This document shows, one piece after another, positions 23,801 to 31,257 of a DNA stretch of 64,000 bases. A program made the position numbers and the translations under genes. The stretch is from VRUE01 sp963697805 (GTDB taxonomy: Bacteria > Actinomycetota > Thermoleophilia > Solirubrobacterales > 70-9), in contig CAVOPB010000005.1 of the NCBI GenBank assembly GCA_963697805.1, positions 62,001-126,000 on the forward strand. The letters are read 5' to 3'. Numbering within the stretch: the first letter of the stretch is position 1; every line of letters begins with the position of its first letter. A model generated the notes under the pieces. That model was not told where the DNA came from and searched no databases. It saw nothing but the letters and a program-made list of their open reading frames with translations.

Positions 23801-24145
23801 TCAGTCGTGGGGGTGAAACACCAGCACGATGAGCAGGACGGTGGTGGATAGAACCCCGATCGCAAGTACCGCAAACACCCTGGCGCAAGTTCGAGTTCGC
23901 TGACCCGGCCATGCCACGAACACGGCCTGGGCTATCGCCGCCCCGCCGTTCGATGCAAATAGGAGAACGATCCAGCCCGTGAGGAGGTGCTGAAGGCTCT
24001 CGCCGCTGTCGCCGAAATCGAGGCCCAGGGAGATGCCGTAACCGAAGAGCGCTGCAAAGACGGCGAAGGGGAGCGCGAACAAAAGGTTCACGAAGTTCCG
24101 TTTCGGTTTTTGTGCCTGCTGTTCCAATGAAAGGCCTCCGACCAA
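23801..24145 (-). CDS. three-helix membrane protein
   Basis: A 114-residue protein from TTG 24145 with three hydrophobic helices: LLFALPFAVFAALFGYGISL, HLLTGWIVLLFASNGGAAIAQAV and VFAVLAIGVLSTTVLLIVLVF. The N-terminus is basic and cytoplasmic. No known family is recognised. It sits in the run of five small membrane-protein genes between the HNH and terminase genes. Confidence 0.55.
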   Translation of the reverse strand: MVGGLSLEQQAQKPKRNFVNLLFALPFAVFAALFGYGISLGLDFGDSGESLQHLLTGWIVLLFASNGGAAIAQAVFVAWPGQRTRTCARVFAVLAIGVLSTTVLLIVLVFHPHD

Positions 24146-24230
24146 TTTGTCGGCAGCGCAACCCGGGAACCGAAGTGCGGACTACCCTCGACCGATGCAC
24201 ACCGCCCGAGCCGAGAAGTCCCTCAGCCCG

Positions 24231-24253
24231 TGTGAAACATTTTCACAGACGGC
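24231..24253. promoter_or_regulatory. palindrome TGTGAAA-CAT-TTTCACA plus 14-bp motif, copy 2
   Basis: A perfect 7-bp inverted repeat at 24231-24247 overlaps the second copy of TTTTCACAGACGGC (24240-24253). It lies between two divergent small membrane-protein genes, a natural place for an operator. CRP-type sites are similar but have a 6-bp spacer. Confidence 0.5.
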
Positions 24254-24286
24254 CCGACCCCGCCGCGACGGCGATATGGTCCGCGC

Positions 24287-24580
24287 ATGCGGTGGGCGTT
24301 CCTGGCGGTGGCCATTGCGGGGGTAATCGCGGTCGGTGGCGTGGCCGTGGCTCTATTCGACCGCAACGCCGAAACGGATCGGGAAAACTGCCTGGCTGAA
24401 GTGGCGCTGGAATACGCCGCCCCTGAACCGTCATTCGAAGAAGAAGAATCCGGGGGCGGAATCGGTGGGGGAACCGCAGGGGGCGGAATCGGATTCGGTG
24501 GAGACCCAGAAACCGAAGAAGTCGAAACCGCCGAAGAAACAGAAGCGGAACGGCGAGAAGAAGCAGTAGAAGCCTGCTAG
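24287..24580 (+). CDS. small anchored protein with acidic Gly-rich tail
   Basis: A 97-residue protein from ATG 24287. An N-terminal transmembrane helix (WAFLAVAIAGVIAVGGVAVALF) is followed by an acidic tail with a GGGIGGGTAGGGIGFGG stretch and repeated Glu. No ribosome-binding site is evident. Its stop overlaps that of the terminase gene on the opposite strand by 4 nt. Unknown family. Confidence 0.45.
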   Translation: MRWAFLAVAIAGVIAVGGVAVALFDRNAETDRENCLAEVALEYAAPEPSFEEEESGGGIGGGTAGGGIGFGGDPETEEVETAEETEAERREEAVEAC

Positions 24581-25923
24581 ACCCAACCGACCAACCGCAT
24601 CGGAGCCGGTCGGACCTCGGCCCGCTCCACCGCCATCCCCAACGCAATCACCGAGTCAATCTGCGCCGCGTGGTCGGACTTGTCCAGCCGCCACCCGCGA
24701 CCGCCGGGGACCTGACGGGCGACCGCTTGCGCGACATGTCGATCGAGGTCAGGGAACCCGCGGTGGCGCAACCGCCCCTCCACGATCGCGGCATGTAGGC
24801 GCTCGCTGGCCGCGGTCATCCGCGACGCCGACTGAGGGAACTCCACGAACAGCAGGCCGGTTTCGGTCTCGAGCCGCATTGCCTCGGACTTGAAGCGCCA
24901 CGGGTCGAAGGCCACCTCCTGAATCTGGAACCGCTCGGCGAGGGCGCGGATGCCGGGGCCAATCTCCATCACGCTCTCGTTCCCCTCCCACGTCTGGACG
25001 TGGGCCACCTGCAGGGCCTCGGTGACGGCGACCAGCGCCGACGCCGCCCGCGAGCCGCCAACGTCCACCCCGCACCAGACGCGCTCGCCGTCGCCCAGGT
25101 CGTACAGCTCGCGGCAGCTCCCCCACGCCCCGACCGGCAACCAGGCCGCGTCGCTGACACCCCACCGGCCAGCGTGGAACTGCGCCCAGTCCCCCGGCGT
25201 GACTCGGTGGCGCTGCTCGCGCAGGGCGTCCACGGTTATCCACGGCGCGGGGTTGGCCCGCTTCACGTTCTCCGGTGACAGTTCCACCCCATCGGGGACC
25301 GACCACTCCAACCACCGCAGCGCCGGGGCCAGGGCGTCGATAAAGAACCCGCGGCGCTGGACCTCCCCCGAGAGGGCGCGTCGGCGCAGGTCCCCAAGTG
25401 GCGAATGGAGCCGGTGCGCCGCGGTGGAAATCTCGATCAGCCTCGCGTCGGGGCGCTTCACCAGCGCCGTCTGGAACGCACCGAGGAGGCCCGCTTTCTG
25501 CGACCACGACCAGACTTCTTCGGCGATCATCAGCGAGTCCGTCTGACCGTGCGCCCGCTCCCCCTTGCCGGACACGACGCGCAAGACGCCGCCGTCCTCG
25601 GTGCGGAATGAGAGGTGTCGAACCGTCACCAGTTCGGCGAGCGCCGGGTGTTCGGCAAACCGGCGCATCACCCCGTAGATGATCGCCCCTTGCTCCCGCG
25701 ACGCGGCCCCGATTGACACGCTCGCGTCTGGGACCGAGAGGAGATGGTGGAGCGCGATCAGGGCGATGAGGGTCGTCTTGCCCTGGCCCCTCGGCAGCAC
25801 CACCGCCAGCTCGCGCTCGGGACCGAACGCCGCCCGGGCGATGACACGGTGGAACTCGGGCAGGGTGACACCGAGGACCCGGGCCAGCTTGTAGAGGCCC
25901 CGGATGGTCGGCGTGAAGTTCAC
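24577..25923 (-). CDS. phage terminase large subunit (inverted relative to other head genes)
   Basis: About 448 residues from GTG 25923 (GTG 25938 is possible). The ATPase has Walker A LPRGQGKTT at residues 43-51 and Walker B LMIAEE at about 131-136. It is followed by the helix-turn EVWSWSQKAGLLGAFQTAL and the coupling region LIEISTAAH. The nuclease half shows WCGVDVGGSRAASAL, AFDPWRF and a final HAAQIDSV acidic site. TerL packages DNA into empty capsids. The gene points away from portal and capsid, which is unusual because they are normally in one line; the 95-bp gap to the portal gene must hold divergent promoters. No small subunit is recognised nearby. Confidence 0.85.
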   Translation of the reverse strand: MNFTPTIRGLYKLARVLGVTLPEFHRVIARAAFGPERELAVVLPRGQGKTTLIALIALHHLLSVPDASVSIGAASREQGAIIYGVMRRFAEHPALAELVTVRHLSFRTEDGGVLRVVSGKGERAHGQTDSLMIAEEVWSWSQKAGLLGAFQTALVKRPDARLIEISTAAHRLHSPLGDLRRRALSGEVQRRGFFIDALAPALRWLEWSVPDGVELSPENVKRANPAPWITVDALREQRHRVTPGDWAQFHAGRWGVSDAAWLPVGAWGSCRELYDLGDGERVWCGVDVGGSRAASALVAVTEALQVAHVQTWEGNESVMEIGPGIRALAERFQIQEVAFDPWRFKSEAMRLETETGLLFVEFPQSASRMTAASERLHAAIVEGRLRHRGFPDLDRHVAQAVARQVPGGRGWRLDKSDHAAQIDSVIALGMAVERAEVRPAPMRLVGWV

Positions 25924-26017
25924 CCCACCAGCGTCCACCCGGCGACCCGCAGAAATCCGATCGGACCGAACGGGTCCGTTCCGAGCAGCAGGCCGATCGC
26001 ATGATTCGCTGGTCTCA

Positions 26018-27190
26018 ATGCCCGAGACCTCAACACTCAGCCGCTGGTTCGGCCGGAGCCGCTGGCGCGAGCCGGAGAACCGCGACCTGACCCGCGAATC
26101 GCTGCCCGCGGTCATGCTGCCCGACCCCTCCTCACCGGAAGCGCCGGGGGTCCGACAGTCCACCGGCATAGCTGACGTCTTCGCTTGCGTTCGGGTCCTG
26201 GTGGACGGGGCGATGATGGCCCCGCTACAGGTCTATCGGCGCTCGACGCAGGGCCGCGAACGTGTCACCGACGGCGACACCGTGGGCATCCTCGACCGCC
26301 CCGCGCCCGGTGTCACTCAACCCGCTTTCGTCGCGCAGCTGATCGCCGCCCTGGCGCTCTGGGGCGAGACGTTCGTCGGCAAGTACCGCGCCCCCGATGG
26401 CTCGCTCGCGCAGCTCGGCGTCTTGGCCCCGGACCTGATCGAGGTCGAAATCGTCGGCGGTCAGCCGCGCTTCAAGTACCACCAGCCCAACCGCGCCCCG
26501 GTCGAGAACCTGACCCTCGATGACATCTGCCATATCCGGGGCCTGACCCTCGACGGGGTACGGGGAGCCTCGCCGGTGAAGGTCTGCCGCGAAGCGGTGG
26601 CGCTCGGGAAGTCACTCACCGATGCCAGCTCCGCGCTCTGGGCGAACGGTGCGGTCCCGGGAGGGATCCTGACGGTGCCGCAGGGCGCAGGGGGCGACGA
26701 CCAGGCCCAAGCCCTCGCCGACGGTTGGAACACCCGCCACGGTGGCCCCAAGAACCGAGGCCGCGTCGCCGTCGTCACCGGGGAGATCAACTGGCAGAGC
26801 GTCGCTATGCCGCTGACCGATGCCGAGTACGTCGAGACCCGCCGACTCTCCACCGCCGAGGTTGCTCGAATCTTTCACCTGCCGCCCTGGACGATCGGCG
26901 CACCGTCGGGCGACTCGCTCACCTATGCGACCGTCGCCGAGCAGGCCAATGCGTTCGTGAAGTTCTCGCTTGGCCCCTGGCTCCGGTTGGTCGAGGAGGG
27001 CCTCAGCGCCGACGCCGACCTCTTCCCGCAGCCGAATCACTACGCCCGCTTTGAGCTGGGCGGGTTGCTTCGCGCTGACCCCGCAGCTCGCGCCGCCTTC
27101 TACAAGGCCGCGCTGGACCCGAACACCGGATGGATGACGCGGGCTGAGGCCCGCGCTCTAGAGGACCTACCCGCCGAGGAGGCTGAATGA
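26018..27190 (+). CDS. HK97-type phage portal protein
   Basis: A 390-residue portal from ATG 26018. Family segments: IADVFACVRVLVDGAMMAPLQVYRR, FVAQLIAALALWGETFVGKY, DICHIRGLTLDGVRGASPV and the C-terminal RRLSTAEVARIFHLPPWTIG, which is diagnostic of HK97 portals. The portal is the dodecameric ring through which DNA enters the capsid and to which connectors attach. The stop overlaps the protease-capsid ATG (ATGA). No ribosome-binding site is seen, so a start upstream is conceivable. Confidence 0.9.
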   Translation: MPETSTLSRWFGRSRWREPENRDLTRESLPAVMLPDPSSPEAPGVRQSTGIADVFACVRVLVDGAMMAPLQVYRRSTQGRERVTDGDTVGILDRPAPGVTQPAFVAQLIAALALWGETFVGKYRAPDGSLAQLGVLAPDLIEVEIVGGQPRFKYHQPNRAPVENLTLDDICHIRGLTLDGVRGASPVKVCREAVALGKSLTDASSALWANGAVPGGILTVPQGAGGDDQAQALADGWNTRHGGPKNRGRVAVVTGEINWQSVAMPLTDAEYVETRRLSTAEVARIFHLPPWTIGAPSGDSLTYATVAEQANAFVKFSLGPWLRLVEEGLSADADLFPQPNHYARFELGGLLRADPAARAAFYKAALDPNTGWMTRAEARALEDLPAEEAE

Positions 27191-28752
27191 CGACCACCGA
27201 GAAACCCACCACCGGCCAGGTCGAGGAGCGCTCCGCTCCCGAGGCCGCAGAGCTGACCGTCGAGGGGGGCAAGCTTCGAGGCCTCATCCCCTACGGGGTC
27301 GAGAGCCGCGACCTCGGAGGCTGGTCGGAGGTCATCGAGCGGGGGGCGCTGACCCACGCCGAGAAGCGCGATCTCGTCGCCACCCTGAATCACGACGCGA
27401 GCCGCCTGCTCGGTCGGTTCGACAGCACCCTCACCGTCGAGGACCGCTCCGACGGCCTGGCCTGGTCGGTGGAGCTGCCCAACGGCCCGACCGGCCAGGA
27501 CGTGAAAGAGGCCGTGAGCCGCGGCGACCTCAACCAGTCGAGCTGGCGGATGGTCGTCGGGCGCGACCGGTGGGCCGGGACCGTCCGCCATATCGAGGAG
27601 GTGCGCGAGCTGAAAGACGTCGCCGTAGTGACGACGGGGGCCTACCCCGCCGAGTCCACCCGAGTCGAGCTGCGCGAACGCCCGCAGGAACCCACCGACC
27701 CACCGAAACCGCCCGCCGCTGAGGGGGCACAACCGAAGGAGAACGAGATGGAGCATGACCGCGAGAACACCAGCGGCGGGCTTGCGGTCGAGGACCGGAG
27801 CGCCGTCGCCGAGGGGGCCACGATCGAGGAGCGGATTCTCGACGCGATGGCCTCGGTGCCGAAGGGCGAGGCGCGAGACCTCACCCACGCGACCGCCGAA
27901 CCGGTGGAGCCGCCCGAGCTGGCGACGTTCCTCTGGGACAAGCTGCGCGACCAGTCGATCGTCCTGGCGTCCGGGGTCCCGGTCGTCAGCACCGACCGCA
28001 AAGAGGTCACCTGGCCGACGCTGAAAGCCGACCTCGAAGTCGGCTTCTATGAAGAGCTGGAGGAAATCACCGAGGACGACCCCGAACTCGATGACTTCAC
28101 CCTGACGCCGAAGGCGATCAAGGGTCTGGTCCGGGGCAGCTCGGAGGCGTTCGAGGACTCAGACCCCGACCTCCTTCAGCTCGTCCAGAACAACCTCGTC
28201 GCCGTGATGGGGCTGAAGTTCGACGGGCAGGCCCTCGCCGGATCGGCGGGGACCAAAGCGTTCGACGGGATGACGAAACTGGCGGGCCAGTCGCTCGACA
28301 TGGCCGGGGCCGCGTTCGAGAACTACGACCCGATCGTCGCCGCGATGGGCCTGCTGGCAGAAGCCCACGTGCCACCGCCATACGCCGTCGCGCTCCATCC
28401 CCGGGTCGGCTCCTCGCTGGACCGGCTCCGGGCCGTCGGCGCGGTGGCTGGCGAAACCGAACCCGAACTCGTCCACCTCAACACGCCGCTACCGCGCCCC
28501 GATGGACTGCCGCCCTTCTGGGCAACTGGGCAGCTCCCGATCGCCTCGGAAAAATCGACGGTCCTGGTCTATGCGCCGCAGATGCTGCTCTGCGTCCGTC
28601 GCCGCGACGTGACGGTCGAGATCGACCGCTCCGAGGAGTTCTCCTCGGACGCCGTGAAGGTCAGGGGCAAGGCTCGGGCGGTTCTCGGGAGCCAATATCC
28701 CGAGTCGATCGTCGCGATCAAAAATGTCCTGAGTCCCGAAATCAAACTGTAG
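27187..28752 (+). CDS. fused HK97 prohead protease and major capsid protein
   Basis: A 521-residue fusion. Residues about 25-165 are the prohead protease (S78-type): RGLIPYGVESRDLGGWSEVI, the His site TLNHDASRLLGRF (His69) and the Ser site LNQSSWRM (Ser118/119). A Pro/Glu linker follows to about residue 187. Residues about 188-521 are a short delta/scaffold region and an HK97-fold capsid: IVLASGVPVVSTD, DDFTLTPKAIKGLVRGS, YDPIVAAMGLLAEAHVPPPYAVALHP and the C-terminal PESIVAIK. An ATG at 27748 (Met188) has an ideal internal ribosome-binding site, so free capsid protein is probably made in excess over the fusion. Confidence 0.9.
   Translation: MTTTEKPTTGQVEERSAPEAAELTVEGGKLRGLIPYGVESRDLGGWSEVIERGALTHAEKRDLVATLNHDASRLLGRFDSTLTVEDRSDGLAWSVELPNGPTGQDVKEAVSRGDLNQSSWRMVVGRDRWAGTVRHIEEVRELKDVAVVTTGAYPAESTRVELRERPQEPTDPPKPPAAEGAQPKENEMEHDRENTSGGLAVEDRSAVAEGATIEERILDAMASVPKGEARDLTHATAEPVEPPELATFLWDKLRDQSIVLASGVPVVSTDRKEVTWPTLKADLEVGFYEELEEITEDDPELDDFTLTPKAIKGLVRGSSEAFEDSDPDLLQLVQNNLVAVMGLKFDGQALAGSAGTKAFDGMTKLAGQSLDMAGAAFENYDPIVAAMGLLAEAHVPPPYAVALHPRVGSSLDRLRAVGAVAGETEPELVHLNTPLPRPDGLPPFWATGQLPIASEKSTVLVYAPQMLLCVRRRDVTVEIDRSEEFSSDAVKVRGKARAVLGSQYPESIVAIKNVLSPEIKL
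27736..27750 (+). promoter_or_regulatory. internal ribosome-binding site and start for free capsid protein
   Basis: AAGGAG at 27736-27741 lies 6 nt before in-frame ATG 27748, between the protease linker and the capsid part. This site would yield a 334-residue scaffold-capsid polypeptide without the protease, giving capsid excess from one gene. Confidence 0.6.
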
Positions 28753-28756
28753 GAAC

Positions 28757-29425
28757 GTGGCCCGGTCCTCTTCACCGGGTCCTGGTCGGGCCGCCGACTC
28801 TTCAGCCCGACCTACCCGGCCAATCGCTCCACCTTCACGTCTCGGTGAGGCGGTAGCGATTGCCGGGATTGCGGCCTCGGCGGGAGCGGGTGGGAATGGG
28901 AATGGACCCCCTCGCCCCCCGCTCCCGTCGAGGCCCAAGTTTCGGCTGTTCGGGTTGTTCGGTTCGTGGGGTCCTGAGCTGATTCCACCCGAGGACCTGG
29001 CCCCCACCCCTCGGCGGGCCACCAGCAGCCCGCAGGTGGCGAGACAGCCGCGCACCCGGGACGTGAAGCCCCGGCCCCGGCCCCCGATTGTGGAGGCGAC
29101 CGACACTCTGGCCGAAGAGGTCGAGGCGTCGCTCATCCACGTCCCCGCCAGCGGCGCGAGGATCCCCGCCGTCGAAAACCCCGGGATGAAATGGCGGCAG
29201 GAAGTCGCCAAACCGGGCAGTCCCTACGCGAACATGAAACCCGGCCAGGTCCTACCGGGGAAACGGACGCCGGGGCTAGAGGGTCCGCCGATAAGGCTCC
29301 CGTTCCGCTCAAAAAAGGAGTGGCGCTGGGCGTTCTGGCGGCGCAAAGCCGATGCGAAATCCCGCGCCCACCTTCGCCCCTGGAAGACCCTGCCCGAGCG
29401 AGCGAAGCGGAGGCGGAAGAAGTGA
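28757..29425 (+). CDS. proline/arginine-rich element protein, unknown
   Basis: A 222-residue protein from GTG 28757, four nt after the capsid stop with TAGGAAC as a weak ribosome-binding site. It is low-complexity at the start (Ser/Pro/Arg and Gly), then has a RLFGLFGSWGPELIPPEDL segment and a highly basic C-terminus (AHLRPWKTLPERAKRRRKK). Position suggests a head decoration, minor head or DNA-binding packaging role; nothing confirms this. Overlaps the next gene by 4 nt (GTGA). Confidence 0.55.
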   Translation: MARSSSPGPGRAADSSARPTRPIAPPSRLGEAVAIAGIAASAGAGGNGNGPPRPPLPSRPKFRLFGLFGSWGPELIPPEDLAPTPRRATSSPQVARQPRTRDVKPRPRPPIVEATDTLAEEVEASLIHVPASGARIPAVENPGMKWRQEVAKPGSPYANMKPGQVLPGKRTPGLEGPPIRLPFRSKKEWRWAFWRRKADAKSRAHLRPWKTLPERAKRRRKK

Positions 29426-29601
29426 CGGTGGCGACGCAAGCGCAGGCCGGGCGGACCGTCACCGTCGAGGTGCAGCCCCACGCTGAAATCTGGCGGCAGG
29501 GTCGAGGCTGGCGCGGCGGGCAACAGCTCCGGGTCAAGAAAACCGACGCGAAATATCTGGCCGAACGGGGGATGGTCCGGGTACTCGGGAGGCCGGACTG
29601 A
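29422..29601 (+). CDS. small head-region protein
   Basis: A 59-residue protein from GTG 29422, coupled on both sides (GTGA and TGATG overlaps). Seen: VTVEVQPHAEIWRQGRGWRGGQQLRVKK and KYLAERGMVRVLGR. Small proteins of this length with a beta-hairpin start lie between capsid and connector in many HK97-like phages, but the family is not recognised. Confidence 0.55.
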   Translation: MTVATQAQAGRTVTVEVQPHAEIWRQGRGWRGGQQLRVKKTDAKYLAERGMVRVLGRPD

Positions 29602-30020
29602 TGCCGACCTACACCGACGCCGAGGCCGTCGCCGCCTATCTCGAAATCTTCGGCGACGGCGAGGAACTCCCCACCGGGGACGCTGGCGACGCTCTGATCG
29701 AGCAAGCTGAGGCCGACATCGACCGGCTCCTCGCCGACGACCTGGAGCGCGACGACGACACCGGGCGAAAGCTGGACCCCGCCGACCTCCCGACCTATCA
29801 AGTCGCTGCGCTCGCCAACGCCGTCGCCGCGGAGGTCGCCTATCTCCTCAGCGTCGGTCCCGAAGTGGCCGGGGACGACATTGTGAGAAGCACCGGAAAC
29901 GTGACTCTCGATCCAATCGCTAGGCCGCCCTGCCCTCGGGCGGTCGAGCTGCTCGCGGGCCAGGGGTTCCCCTGGCGGACAGGAACCGTTGGGCCTGATA
30001 ACGCGGAAACGACCGCCTAG
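29601..30020 (+). CDS. head-tail connector protein (gp6-like)
   Basis: A 139-residue mostly helical, acidic protein starting at ATG 29601 overlapping the previous stop. The opening YTDAEAVAAYLEIFG, the central EQAEADIDRLLADDLE and the LPTYQVAALANAVAAEVAYLL helix fit the HK97 gp6/SPP1 gp15 connector family. Connectors close the portal and form the surface to which a tail docks. It would be the tail-facing part of this element, which has no tail genes of its own. Confidence 0.7.
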   Translation: MPTYTDAEAVAAYLEIFGDGEELPTGDAGDALIEQAEADIDRLLADDLERDDDTGRKLDPADLPTYQVAALANAVAAEVAYLLSVGPEVAGDDIVRSTGNVTLDPIARPPCPRAVELLAGQGFPWRTGTVGPDNAETTA

Positions 30021-30285
30021 GCATTTCTGCGCCTCGCTGGCCGCTTCCCGTCGAAAGGGGTTCGGGTTCGACGTTGCCTGGCGGGTCGCGTGGCGGACCT
30101 TCCGTTGGAGCGAGGAGATTCAGGCGAGGCGGGAACGCGACGAATGGAAGGAGGCGATGGGAGAGATGCGCGAGGTCTGGAAGCGGGCCTACGAGCGCGA
30201 GCCGGACCCGAATTGCGAAGCCGTCCTCCTACTCGCCGAGCTGGTCGAGCTGACCCCGGACGAGGGCCGACAGGTTCCGGCGTGA
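29989..30285 (+). CDS. hypothetical basic element protein
   Basis: A 98-residue protein from TTG 29989, overlapping the connector gene by 32 nt. It has DVAWRVAWRTFRWSEEIQARRERDEWKEAMGEM, a basic-acidic helix that could be coiled coil, and an ELVELTPDEGRQVPA tail. No family recognised; a small terminase-like or head completion role is possible but not supported by a motif. Confidence 0.45.
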   Translation: MGLITRKRPPRHFCASLAASRRKGFGFDVAWRVAWRTFRWSEEIQARRERDEWKEAMGEMREVWKRAYEREPDPNCEAVLLLAELVELTPDEGRQVPA

Positions 30286-30307
30286 TTCTCGGCTTCGGGG
30301 TCGGGAA

Positions 30308-30346
30308 TGTCCCCCTTTGGGGACACCCTGGATCCGTCCGGGGACA
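30308..30346. promoter_or_regulatory. operator-like palindromes upstream of RHH gene
   Basis: A perfect palindrome TGTCCCC-CTTT-GGGGACA (30308-30325) is followed by a second half-site GGGGACA (30340-30346) within GTCC-GG-GGAC. It lies 20-57 bp before ATG 30365. RHH proteins typically bind repeats like these in front of their own genes. Confidence 0.6.
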
Positions 30347-30364
30347 CGAGCTACCGTCTCTGTC

Positions 30365-30736
30365 ATGCCAACGCAAACAAAGTCCAAACCCGTCCCTCCC
30401 ACTCACCAGCGAAACGCCGAACCGGCGACCGCGCAGCTCGGGGCGCGGGTCCCCGAGACCTTGGCGTCCATCGTCAGGGAAGCGGCGAAGACCCGGGGGC
30501 AGAACCGGAGCGACCTGCTCCGAGACTGGGTTGAGTTCTCGGCGGCGTTGTTCATCCTCACCGAGCTGCCGAACATCGCGGACGCGCAGCTCAAAAAGGC
30601 TGGCATCGACCGCGCCACCGAGGAAGCTCGGTTGAAGGCCCAGGTCGTTTCGACCTTCCTAGTTGCTTTCACCGAGGACGCCGACCTCGGCCTGATCGAT
30701 CGCTTGCTCGCTCTGCGCTCCGAGGTCGCCGGGTGA
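30365..30736 (+). CDS. ribbon-helix-helix-type DNA-binding protein
   Basis: A 123-residue protein from ATG 30365. After a disordered Pro/Gln-rich start, the segment LGARVPETLASIVREAAKTRGQNRSDLLRDWVEF has the strand-helix-helix spacing of RHH repressors. The C-terminus is helical (EEARLKAQVVSTFLVAFTE), perhaps for oligomerisation. Two palindromes stand directly upstream, suggesting autoregulation. In satellites such repressors control excision or structural genes. Its stop overlaps the next start (GTGA). Confidence 0.65.
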   Translation: MPTQTKSKPVPPTHQRNAEPATAQLGARVPETLASIVREAAKTRGQNRSDLLRDWVEFSAALFILTELPNIADAQLKKAGIDRATEEARLKAQVVSTFLVAFTEDADLGLIDRLLALRSEVAG

Positions 30737-30999
30737 TGGACGATCCCCTTCTCGATCGGGCCGTGGCCGAGTCCGAGCGCGTTCTTCGAGAGCGCGGATT
30801 TCTGCGGCTCGCCCCTCCCCCGGTGTCCATGACCGAGGAGGGCCTGGAACGCATGTTCCGCCGTTGGTACGAAACCTGCGAACGGTTGGACCTGACGGTG
30901 GAGAAGTTGCCCGACAGCTCCCTGCTGGCCTACTACGCCGACACCCCGATCGAGGAGCTGGAGCGCATCCGAAAGGCCGGGGCCGCTGGCCTGAACTGA
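30733..30999 (+). CDS. small hypothetical element protein
   Basis: An 88-residue protein from GTG 30733, coupled to the RHH gene. Helical and charged: DRAVAESERVLRERGFLRL, EEGLERMFRRWYETCERL and a C-terminal IEELERIRKAGAAGLN. No known motif. Position before the excisionase suggests a regulatory accessory, which is only inference. Confidence 0.55.
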   Translation: MMDDPLLDRAVAESERVLRERGFLRLAPPPVSMTEEGLERMFRRWYETCERLDLTVEKLPDSSLLAYYADTPIEELERIRKAGAAGLN

Positions 31000-31056
31000 C
31001 CTGAGAAGCAGCGAGAGCGCCCCACCAAGGCGCTCCCACCATGACCAAACTTCAGC

Positions 31057-31257
31057 ATGACCAACCTACAGCCAACACCTGACGAGAACCGGCTCCTCAC
31101 CGCCGAGGAGGTCGCCGTGAAGCTGGCCGTTCCGGTGAGCTGGGTCTATCGCGCCGCCCGAGCTGGGGAGCTGCCATCGGTGCGGCTCGGTCGCTACGTG
31201 CGGTTCCGCTGGCCCGACGTTGTGCGGTGGATGGAGGAGCAGCTCAATGCCGCGTAA
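31057..31257 (+). CDS. excisionase-like helix-turn-helix protein
   Basis: A 66-residue winged-helix protein (AlpA/MerR-type Xis fold): LLTAEEVAVKLAVPVSWVYRAARAGELPSVRLGRYVRFRW, ending with a VVRWMEEQL helix. Proteins of this size directly before a tyrosine integrase act as recombination directionality factors. Its 3' end overlaps the integrase start by 11 nt. Confidence 0.85.
   Translation: MTNLQPTPDENRLLTAEEVAVKLAVPVSWVYRAARAGELPSVRLGRYVRFRWPDVVRWMEEQLNAA

Noticed and set aside
24231..24247. CRP site
   Set aside because: The palindrome has a 7-bp spacer between TGTGA and TCACA rather than 6, so I list it only as an unassigned operator.
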